Positions 34,654-41,495 of a stretch of DNA of 64,000 bases are shown here, piece after piece (within the stretch, counting starts at the first letter, position 1; every line of letters begins with the position of its first letter). The notes beneath the pieces are model-generated. The model was not told the DNA's origin. It searched no databases and worked only from the letters and a program-made list of their open reading frames with translations. Source of the DNA: Clostridia bacterium (GTDB lineage Bacteria; Bacillota; Clostridia; Oscillospirales; Acutalibacteraceae); the NCBI GenBank assembly GCA_017466365.1, contig JAFTUG010000012.1, forward strand, positions 159,545 to 223,544. Direction: 5' to 3'. Both the position numbers and the translations under genes were made by a program.

Positions 34654-35673
34654 ATGTCTGCATTATTTTTATCACTTAAAAATATTTTTCACGGTGTTGT
34701 TGCTGTTTTTATGCTTATCCCGATTATGCTTACAATGGGTGATGCAGGCGATCCTGACACACCTGTTGAAACGTATCCCGACTCAATGAACCCCTATATA
34801 ACCGAGTATCTTGACCCCGATATTGCTGCTCACCGTTCGGGTGCGGGTCTTGCCCCGCAGAATACGCTTATGGCATTTGAAAATATTGTTGAGCAGTCGG
34901 AGACCTTCGGTGTTGATACTCTTGAATTTGATGTTCAGATTACGAAAGACGGAGAGCTTGTTCTTCTCCATGACCTCACTTATGACGGAACAACAAATGC
35001 CGAAGAAGCTTTCGGCAGAAAATTCGTTACCGTTTCGTCAATAACTCTTGAAGAAGCCCGAGTGCTCAATCTCGGCGAGAATTTCAAGAAAGACGGCGAA
35101 TATCCTTACAGAAGCTTGAGAGGGGAGGATATCCCCTATAATCTTAAGGTCGTTACCTGCGATGAGGTAATTGATTATGTTGAGGAAAACAGCAAAGGCA
35201 AAAAATATAATTATGTAATTGAAATAAAGAGCATAGGCGTTAACAGTTATAAAGCTGTTGATAAGCTCTATTCGATTATTACCGAGAGAAATCTTCAGGG
35301 CAGAGTAATTTGGTCAACCTTTGCGCCGGATACCTCATCGTATATGAAGCTCAAATATCCCGAGATTTCGCGCACAGCAGATGCAATTGAAGCCATCCAG
35401 TTCTATTTCTATTTCAGAATGAATTGGGATTTGCAGGATGTAAGTCCTTCTTATGTTGCTTTGCAGATTCCATACGGCTCGAGCGCACTTGATAATATTA
35501 TCAATCTCGGCACAAGAGAGCTGCTCAATTATGCCCATAAAAATGATATTGCCGTTCAGTATTGGACAATTAACACCGAGGAGGAAGTAAAGCTTCTTAC
35601 CGAAAACGGTGCGGACTGCATTATGACCGATTATCCGCAGACGGCATATGAAACCGTAAAATCATGTAAATAA
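34654..35673 (+). CDS. Glycerophosphodiester phosphodiesterase family protein
   Basis: This 339-residue protein has an N-terminal hydrophobic segment (FLSLKNIFHGVVAVFMLIPI) likely to anchor it outside the membrane. A GDPD TIM barrel follows. Catalytic motifs are AAHRSGAGLAPQNTLMAF, TLEFDVQITKDGELVLLHD and, at the C-terminal end, NGADCIMTDYP. These enzymes release sn-glycerol 3-phosphate from glycerophosphodiesters or from teichoic-acid-like polymers. It ends the three-gene unit starting at 31560; a bidirectional terminator follows. Confidence 0.9.
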   Translation: MSALFLSLKNIFHGVVAVFMLIPIMLTMGDAGDPDTPVETYPDSMNPYITEYLDPDIAAHRSGAGLAPQNTLMAFENIVEQSETFGVDTLEFDVQITKDGELVLLHDLTYDGTTNAEEAFGRKFVTVSSITLEEARVLNLGENFKKDGEYPYRSLRGEDIPYNLKVVTCDEVIDYVEENSKGKKYNYVIEIKSIGVNSYKAVDKLYSIITERNLQGRVIWSTFAPDTSSYMKLKYPEISRTADAIEAIQFYFYFRMNWDLQDVSPSYVALQIPYGSSALDNIINLGTRELLNYAHKNDIAVQYWTINTEEEVKLLTENGADCIMTDYPQTAYETVKSCK

Positions 35674-35688
35674 CACGGTAAAAAAATA

Positions 35689-35734
35689 AAGGCTTGCATG
35701 GATTTATAATTTCCGTGCAAGCCTTATTTTGTTT
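35689..35734. terminator. Bidirectional terminator between GDPD gene and ACS-like gene
   Basis: AAGGCTTGCATGGA pairs with TTCCGTGCAAGCCTT (ending 35725) with one wobble. The plus strand continues ATTTTGTTT and the minus strand TTATTTTTTTACC, so both convergent operons end here. Confidence 0.88.
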
Positions 35735-36413
35735 AGTTTGTTCTTTTGAAGTGCAGCTCCTTCATGCCTTCAACCTCGTCACAAATTGCTTTGAGATTGC
35801 AGGTATCGCAGTCAAAGTTTATGCTGTTCATAATGTGGTTGAGTGTTTCTGCAATTTCGGAATTCCTGCATGCAGCTTTTTCTGCCGCTTCATAATTTGC
35901 CAGAGGATGCGTTATAAACAAAATCCTGACTCCTTTTACTGCCGGATTCTCTTTGTATTTATTAATCAGCAGAGAGCCTACCGAACGAAAATCAATTCCG
36001 TTTTTTACCGCTGTTTTTGAAACACGAACAGCCTCTTTGTGAGAACGGGAGGTGCTCCGCATCATAAAACCGTCGGGAAAGCAATGGTATTTCACATATT
36101 CGATTTTTTTAATCAGGTTATATGACTTTTGTTCATCGCCGATGTCCTCAATCTGCACTATTGAAATGCGTGCAAATGAACGGTTATCTTTGATATCACC
36201 GAGGTCATCCCCGATAACCGTAATACCGTCGCTGATTTCTCTTGAAGTCACAAGGTTAAAGCCTGTTCCTTCAAGCTCGCAGGCAGTATCACGGCGCATA
36301 ATAACCTGATTTGTGCCTGCATCCTTCCAAGGCTCACCTTTATCAAAGCTTTTTTGTTCAAGCGATGAAAACAGGTCGGAAACGGTATCAATTAACGAAT
36401 CAAAAAATTTCAT
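35733..36413 (-). CDS. Stand-alone protein resembling the middle domain of acetyl-CoA synthase (CO dehydrogenase beta-subunit family)
   Basis: This 226-residue protein resembles, by eye, the middle (CoA-binding) domain of acetyl-CoA synthase AcsB/CdhC. LVTSREISDGITVIGDDLGD corresponds to the part of AcsB around its VVGPDLDEL motif. SKTAVKNGIDFRSVGSLL corresponds to the segment SKDAVAKGFRFKNYGEIL. It ends in C202-x2-C205-x5-C211, the place where the A-cluster [4Fe-4S] cysteines of AcsB begin; the nickel-binding CGC region is absent. It is the last gene of the operon and overlaps the preceding small gene by one base (TAATG). A CoA-binding or electron-transfer subunit is inferred. Confidence 0.65.
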   Translation of the reverse strand: MKFFDSLIDTVSDLFSSLEQKSFDKGEPWKDAGTNQVIMRRDTACELEGTGFNLVTSREISDGITVIGDDLGDIKDNRSFARISIVQIEDIGDEQKSYNLIKKIEYVKYHCFPDGFMMRSTSRSHKEAVRVSKTAVKNGIDFRSVGSLLINKYKENPAVKGVRILFITHPLANYEAAEKAACRNSEIAETLNHIMNSINFDCDTCNLKAICDEVEGMKELHFKRTN

Positions 36414-36568
36414 TACAGTTTTTTATCCCTTTTCATGGTGTCATAATGCTTGCCGAGAAGGTCATAAACCTTGCGGATAAGCTTCATATCAAGATTGAAA
36501 AAATAAATTGTGAACGTTATCAGAAACAGTGCAAGAATAACGCCGAGAATTATTAAAATAATTTCCAT
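36413..36568 (-). CDS. Small single-helix membrane protein, 51 residues
   Basis: This short protein starts MEIILIILGVILALFLITF, one membrane helix with almost no N-terminal tail. A basic cytoplasmic tail follows (KLIRKVYDLLGKHYDTMKR). The start at 36568 is decided by AAAGGAG, which overlaps the stop codon of the activase gene. Its stop overlaps the next start by one base, so all three are translationally coupled. I do not recognise a family. A membrane tether for the neighbouring enzyme is a guess. Confidence 0.7.
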   Translation of the reverse strand: MEIILIILGVILALFLITFTIYFFNLDMKLIRKVYDLLGKHYDTMKRDKKL

Positions 36569-36572
36569 ATTA

Positions 36573-37370
36573 TTACTCCTTTGCAAGACCCTTCTGGCGA
36601 GCATATTCTGCAGCACCGAGCGCACCCATAAGCTGCGGGTCGGTTGAAAGCTCAACTACCTTGATTTTGAGAACTTTTTCTATTGCTTTCTTAAGACCGT
36701 CGTTCTTTGCGCAGCCGCCTGTAAGTGTTATGCTGTCGGTTGCGCCTGCTTTTTTAGCCATAACAAAGCATCTTTTTGCAACGGCAAGCTGGATGCCTGC
36801 AGCAATTTCATCCATGGGCTTGCCTTCGCCTACAAGCGAAATAACCTCACTTTCCGCAAAAACGGTGCACTGTGCGGTGATGGGAATTGTGTTTTTTGCC
36901 TCAAGTGAAAGCTTTGAAAATTCGGGCAAGGTCATTTCAAATGCATTTGCCATTGCTTCATAGAATCTGCCTGTTCCTGCGGCGCATTTATCGTTCATTG
37001 CAAAATTCTTAACCGTGCCGTCTGTATCGATTGAAATACCTTTAACGTCCTGACCGCCGATATCAATAATTGCCTTTACTTCGGGGTTTGTTACATGAAC
37101 GCCCATTGCGTGGCAGCTTATTTCCGAAATGTTTTCATCGGCAAAGGGTACTTTGTTTCTGCCGTAGCCCGTGCCGATAAGATATGTAAGCTCCTGTGCG
37201 GAGTTGAGTCCGTCTACCTGTGAAATTGCATCGCTCAACGCAATTTCAGCACTTGCAACGGGATTTATTTTGCTTCTGTTTGTAACGTTGGCAACCATTT
37301 TGCCGTTTTCATCAAGAATAACGCATTTTGTATAGGTTGAGCCTACGTCACATCCGCCGAAATATTTCAT
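36573..37370 (-). CDS. Acyl-CoA dehydratase activase (HgdC/BadF family)
   Basis: This 265-residue ASKHA-fold ATPase belongs to the family that activates 2-hydroxyacyl-CoA dehydratases. It passes one electron to the dehydratase at very low potential, driven by ATP. Motifs: CDVGSTYTKCVILD (phosphate 1), AIIDIGGQD (connect/phosphate 2) and TLTGGCAKNDGL (adenosine). The two cysteines that hold the [4Fe-4S] cluster between the two monomers are C129 (NDKCAAGTGRF) and C168 (TAQCTVFAESEV). It lies 25 bases after the alpha-like subunit, so it is in the same operon as its presumed partner. Confidence 0.93.
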   Translation of the reverse strand: MKYFGGCDVGSTYTKCVILDENGKMVANVTNRSKINPVASAEIALSDAISQVDGLNSAQELTYLIGTGYGRNKVPFADENISEISCHAMGVHVTNPEVKAIIDIGGQDVKGISIDTDGTVKNFAMNDKCAAGTGRFYEAMANAFEMTLPEFSKLSLEAKNTIPITAQCTVFAESEVISLVGEGKPMDEIAAGIQLAVAKRCFVMAKKAGATDSITLTGGCAKNDGLKKAIEKVLKIKVVELSTDPQLMGALGAAEYARQKGLAKE

Positions 37371-37395
37371 AATAATTATCTCCTTTACTCACACA

Positions 37396-38925
37396 TTACC
37401 ATGCAAGGTCATCTTCAAAGTCTACAAGCGAGGGGTCGAGAGGCTCCTCTTGAAGAACTGTTTGCATATATTTATTGACCTGCTCACGCATATCGCGTCT
37501 TGAAATTGTTCTGGGATCCATAAGGTCCTGCTTAACCCAGATGAAATTGACGTTACGTTCTCTTGCCTGGTCGTCAAATATACCCGAAAGACCGTCCATG
37601 CCCTTGCAGGAAATCTGGTCATACATGATAACCGTATCGGCATCGTATTCTTCAACGATCCTCCAAAGCTCATCAACAACGTTTCTGTAGCCGCCCTTTG
37701 TATGCTTACGCATGATTGAACGCTGATATGTTTTGGCAACATCTTTGAGAGCCTGCTCTTTATCTTCTGTGTTATATTTGATATAGGAAATCATGGTTTC
37801 CATATCCATAACAACATTTATACCCCAGCAGTTTTCAAGCCAGTTTGCAAAGCTTGTATAATAGTTTGCGGGGCATGACCACACAACCGCACGGTGACGC
37901 ATTTCCTTTGAAACGGGAGCTTTGTTTTCGTATGCCTTAAGCATAAGCTTATTAACCTTTTTATCAACCTTAAGGAAACGCTTGTCTACACCGCCGGAAA
38001 GATTGAAATAATATATTCTGTAAAGCCAGAATGCAGCACCCGTCATCTGAGGATAGGGAGTTTTGTTGATATCCCATTTTTCAAGCTCATATCCGAGCTG
38101 TTCGTTGCTTGTTTTGAGAGCTGCAAAAAATGCATCCCAATCAAACTTTTCGCCCGTCTGTTCTTCAATGAACTTTATAAGCTCCTTAACTTCTTCAACC
38201 GCATATTCCTGAACATCCTCATCGTTATAACGCAGAGGTATATTAAAAAGATGAACGGGAAGGTTGAGGCGACGGTCAAGGAAGGTTGAATTCATAACCG
38301 AGCCATCGCAAGGCATGTTGGTTGCAATCATACAGCAACCCATTTTGGGGTAATCGTCGTCAATTGCAACACCTGCTTCCGCACTCGGAAGAGGGCAAAC
38401 ATCGGCAGGCACGCCGAAGCTTTCCGTAACTTCAAGATACGGCGGAGTTATCTGCTGGTCAACCATTGAGGTAAGGAAAATGGGTATTGTCTGTAAGGGA
38501 ATAACCGTAAGATTCGGAAATCCCGAGAATATTTCATTTGGTATAATCTCATCGGTGAGAACAATTTTCTTTGAAAACTTATTGTTGGGATTTATCTTTT
38601 CATCGGCAACAAAGGATTTATGTATGAGACCCGTTGCGTGCTTGACAATCATATTGAAATGAAGATGTACAATGCGCAGATGAGTTCCTCTTAATCCTGC
38701 GGTATGTCTGTCAACAAACGAAGGTGTTGAAAGATATGATGCCATCCAGCGGTATTTCCAAAGACCTTTAACGGTTGAAACAGGCGCTTTAAGCACCATG
38801 ACTATCATGTCTTTCCAAGTGACAAGCCAGCGGTAATAGTCATACATCGTATCCTTGAAGCCTCGCCATTCTCTGTGCTTGAGTATGGCGGTGTGTTTTT
38901 TATAAAGCTTGCCGTAATCAGCCAT
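37396..38925 (-). CDS. 2-hydroxyacyl-CoA dehydratase family protein, alpha-like subunit
   Basis: This 509-residue protein is a divergent member of the HgdA/BcrC-type family. Cysteines in conserved-looking places are MGCCMIATNMPCDGS, VWSCPANYY and MYDQISCKGMDGL. The C-terminal segment ISRRDMREQVNKYMQ corresponds to the family's final helix. It has an N-terminal extension of about 90 basic, aromatic residues not usual in HgdA. The start at 38925 overlaps the beta-like gene by 8 bases (ATGGCTGA). Known relatives dehydrate 2-hydroxyacyl-CoAs, reduce benzoyl-CoA or, as double-cubane proteins, reduce small molecules. The substrate here is unknown. Confidence 0.85.
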   Translation of the reverse strand: MADYGKLYKKHTAILKHREWRGFKDTMYDYYRWLVTWKDMIVMVLKAPVSTVKGLWKYRWMASYLSTPSFVDRHTAGLRGTHLRIVHLHFNMIVKHATGLIHKSFVADEKINPNNKFSKKIVLTDEIIPNEIFSGFPNLTVIPLQTIPIFLTSMVDQQITPPYLEVTESFGVPADVCPLPSAEAGVAIDDDYPKMGCCMIATNMPCDGSVMNSTFLDRRLNLPVHLFNIPLRYNDEDVQEYAVEEVKELIKFIEEQTGEKFDWDAFFAALKTSNEQLGYELEKWDINKTPYPQMTGAAFWLYRIYYFNLSGGVDKRFLKVDKKVNKLMLKAYENKAPVSKEMRHRAVVWSCPANYYTSFANWLENCWGINVVMDMETMISYIKYNTEDKEQALKDVAKTYQRSIMRKHTKGGYRNVVDELWRIVEEYDADTVIMYDQISCKGMDGLSGIFDDQARERNVNFIWVKQDLMDPRTISRRDMREQVNKYMQTVLQEEPLDPSLVDFEDDLAW

Positions 38926-40123
38926 TGTTCTTCGCCTGCCTTTCCTTCTGAATCTTCTTGATTTCAAGGCTTTCAACAAAAGCCTGAACACGGGTGCGCA
39001 GCTGACCTGATGCCGAAGCGGTATACTGTCTGTCAACCGCAGCAGTGGGTACGCCGTAATCCTCGCTCATAACATAAGAAGCAAGAGCTCTTTCATAGCC
39101 CCAGTATTCGCAGAATTTGAGCTGCTCATACATAACTCCGTCTGCATGGTATTCATCAACAAGCTTCTTTACATAATCTCTGCGTTCCTGAACCTTTTCG
39201 TGGCTCATATATCTCGGGCATTGACTTGTTTTAAGATAATGCGTACAAATCTGTGTAAGAATATCCTCATCGGGATTAATCTTTATTTCTTCTCTGCCGG
39301 GCATTGCACCGAAGCAGAATCTGTCCGCAACTACAAGTGCGCCGCTGTCCTCAATAAGAGCGGTAAAATCGGGGTCGTCCATTTCCGAGCCGACTACAAC
39401 AATTTTTGCTCTGAATTTCTTTTTTGTATCGGGTTCACGGGTTTTAAGCTCTTCTGCCGTTTCGCGAAGCTTCGGAAGAATAAGAGCCTTCGGGCAGCAA
39501 TATGTAATGAGATTGAGAATATGATATTCATATCCTGTTATGCGAGGATTATCTTCTTTGCGGTAATTGCCGATTTCCGTCATAAGACGGCACACCTCGT
39601 TATGCTCCTCAACAGCCTTAAGCAGTGCTTCGTCGGAAGTGTCGATGCCGTAAACCTCGGAAAGCTTATCAAGAATTTTGAGCCTTGTCTGGTTAACGTA
39701 ATGCTTTACGGTATGATCGGCAATTTTAAAAGGCATATCAAGGAAGGTTAAGAAAAATTTATCGTTTTCAACAAGATTGAGAAGTTCAAAATGCTCTGCC
39801 GTTCTGTTCATTTCAGAACAGGTTTCAGAAGCAAGAAGAGCATTGAGGAAATTATATCCGCCCTCAATTGCACGCTCAAGAATTGCCTTTGAAAAACCGC
39901 AGAGGAAGTTGCTCATATAATAAGTGGCAATATCCATTGAGCCTGTTCTCGGTGCGCGAAGCTTTACGGAAAAACAGTTTCCGCAGTTTAAAAGAACCTC
40001 GGGAATATGGTAGCAGGTATAGCCGAGAGCAATACCGCCGTTTGCCTTTGCCTGCTGAACAAGAGCGTTGTTTGCTTCCTGCAGCAGGTTCTCAAATTCA
40101 TAAAGATGTTTTAAATCTCTCAC
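38918..40123 (-). CDS. 2-hydroxyacyl-CoA dehydratase family protein, beta-like subunit
   Basis: This 401-residue protein belongs to the HgdB/FldC family. The three cysteines expected to bind the [4Fe-4S] cluster are C37 (LGYTCYHIPEVLL), C102 (SETCSEMNR) and C338 (QLKFCEYWGYE). Additional cysteines at C47 and C50 (NCGNC) and C75 are unusual and could hold a second metal site. The C-terminus (GQLRTRVQAFVESLE) is family-typical. Its start overlaps the CooC-like gene by 4 bases, and its end overlaps the alpha-like gene by 8. It is part of the operon 41455 to 35733. Confidence 0.88.
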   Translation of the reverse strand: MRDLKHLYEFENLLQEANNALVQQAKANGGIALGYTCYHIPEVLLNCGNCFSVKLRAPRTGSMDIATYYMSNFLCGFSKAILERAIEGGYNFLNALLASETCSEMNRTAEHFELLNLVENDKFFLTFLDMPFKIADHTVKHYVNQTRLKILDKLSEVYGIDTSDEALLKAVEEHNEVCRLMTEIGNYRKEDNPRITGYEYHILNLITYCCPKALILPKLRETAEELKTREPDTKKKFRAKIVVVGSEMDDPDFTALIEDSGALVVADRFCFGAMPGREEIKINPDEDILTQICTHYLKTSQCPRYMSHEKVQERRDYVKKLVDEYHADGVMYEQLKFCEYWGYERALASYVMSEDYGVPTAAVDRQYTASASGQLRTRVQAFVESLEIKKIQKERQAKNNG

Positions 40124-40887
40124 TTTAATATCTCCATTTCAACAAGTGCTTTTCTTGCACCTTTAACAACATTTGAATCATCGGGAAGTTTGGTTATGTT
40201 CTTGCCCTCAATATCATAAATAGCAAGGTTTGAGTCTGTCGGGATATATGACAAAACGGGAATTCCGTTTGTGTTGATATGCTCAATAATGCTTTCATCG
40301 GGAATTCTGTTAACGATTGCACCGATTTTTTTATACATAACAAGCTCGTCGGCAACGCTCTTGATGGTCGAAATAACCTGCGTGCCCTTTTTGCTTGCAT
40401 CGGTTATAAGAAGAAGATGCGAAACCTTTTCCATGACACGGCGGTTTATCTGCTCAATGCCTGCTTCGCCGTCAATCACAACATAATCAAAATCGCTTGA
40501 AAGAATACTGATAACCTCTTTAAGGTATGTATTGATTTTGCAGTAGCAGCCTGCACTTTCGGGTCTGCCTACTGCAATGAATGCAAAGCCGTCGGTTTCA
40601 ACAAGGGCATCAAAAATTTTGTATCTTGCATCGCCGAGAAGCTCTATAGCAGCTTTTGTCTGACCGTCCTCAACGGTTTCAACGATTTCCTTGCGGATAT
40701 CGTCTATTGTCATTTTAACGTCAATTCCGAGTGCGGTTGAAAGACCTACTGCCGGGTCGGCATCAATTGCAAGGATTTTTTTATCGGGGAAATTCTGTAC
40801 CAGAAGTTTTACTATTGCGGCGGAAATTGAGGTTTTTCCTACTCCGCCCTTACCTGACAGTGCTATTATTGTTGCATTTTTGTCCAT
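40120..40887 (-). CDS. CooC-like P-loop ATPase (MinD/SIMIBI family)
   Basis: This 255-residue ATPase has the deviant Walker A SGKGGVGKTSI (residues 11-21) and LAIDADPAVGLSTALG. It also has the CooC hallmark CxC in SAGCYCKINTY (C114, C116). CooC uses ATP to insert nickel into carbon monoxide dehydrogenase, and the CxC pair binds metal in the CooC dimer. Here no CODH gene is present; the gene overlaps the 2-hydroxyacyl-CoA dehydratase beta-like gene by 4 bases. That suggests a role in maturing the metal centre of this enzyme or of the ACS-like protein. CGGAGAGAATG precedes the ATG. Confidence 0.85.
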   Translation of the reverse strand: MDKNATIIALSGKGGVGKTSISAAIVKLLVQNFPDKKILAIDADPAVGLSTALGIDVKMTIDDIRKEIVETVEDGQTKAAIELLGDARYKIFDALVETDGFAFIAVGRPESAGCYCKINTYLKEVISILSSDFDYVVIDGEAGIEQINRRVMEKVSHLLLITDASKKGTQVISTIKSVADELVMYKKIGAIVNRIPDESIIEHINTNGIPVLSYIPTDSNLAIYDIEGKNITKLPDDSNVVKGARKALVEMEILK

Positions 40888-40918
40888 AACATTCTCTCCG
40901 TTTTAGTTTGAAAGTTCT

Positions 40919-41455
40919 CTAAATATTTGTGTTGTGTTTTGTGTTTTTAAGAAGCATTACAAGTACGGGAACAACGATTACCTGAATGATTATTCCCGGT
41001 ATTGCGTTTGTTATTGCTCCTGCAAAAAAGGCTTCAAAGCCGAATTTTGAAGCATCAAAGCCCATGCATGCAAGCTGAACGAGTCCCCATAACAAACGAC
41101 CCGATACCATTGCAATAAGCAGCGAACAATATATGTATCCCTTCTTTTTTGGGAAAACACGGTAAAGCAATCCCGAAACAAAGCCGTATACGGCAAGCTC
41201 AAACGCCATTGAAACAGCATTGGGGAAAAGAATAGGCATTCCGAGTGTTGCCGAGCGCAGAAGAGGTGCAATAAACCCGACAAGAAGTCCCCAAGGTGCG
41301 CCGCATATGAATCCGCAAAGAATAACCGGTATGTGCATCGGGCAGAGCATTGCGCCGATTTGCTGAATCTGACCTGTGATAAACGGCAAAACGTATGCGA
41401 GCGCCAGAAACATTGCGGACAATGCAGGATTTATTATTTTTCTTTGCTTTTGCAT
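40919..41455 (-). CDS. ECF transporter S component
   Basis: This 178-residue membrane protein has five to six hydrophobic segments and motifs of ECF-type vitamin/cofactor uptake S components (LAYVLPFITGQIQQIG, CPMHIPVILCGFICGAPWG, SMAFELAVYGFVSGLLYR). S components bind the substrate and share a common EcfA/EcfT energy module, which is not in this window. GGAGG lies 6 bases upstream of the ATG. The gene is 31 bases upstream of the CooC-like gene and is probably the first gene of that operon. Substrate unknown; position suggests a cofactor or substrate of the operon's enzyme. Confidence 0.85.
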   Translation of the reverse strand: MQKQRKIINPALSAMFLALAYVLPFITGQIQQIGAMLCPMHIPVILCGFICGAPWGLLVGFIAPLLRSATLGMPILFPNAVSMAFELAVYGFVSGLLYRVFPKKKGYIYCSLLIAMVSGRLLWGLVQLACMGFDASKFGFEAFFAGAITNAIPGIIIQVIVVPVLVMLLKNTKHNTNI

Positions 41456-41495
41456 GATTTTTCCTCCTGCAATTTACTGATTTGAGAAACAATTG

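Noticed and set aside
35733-40887. A Wood-Ljungdahl carbon monoxide dehydrogenase/acetyl-CoA synthase locus
   Set aside because: CooC-like and AcsB-like pieces are present, but there is no CODH catalytic subunit, no Ni-binding ACS domain and no corrinoid protein.
41456-41495. Operator or riboswitch between the glycoside-hydrolase-like gene and the ECF gene
   Set aside because: AACAATTGTT flanked by repeated TTGAGAA is visible, but the gap is only 40 bases and could be chance in AT-rich DNA. A TATAAT on the minus strand at 41511-41516 lacks a good -35.
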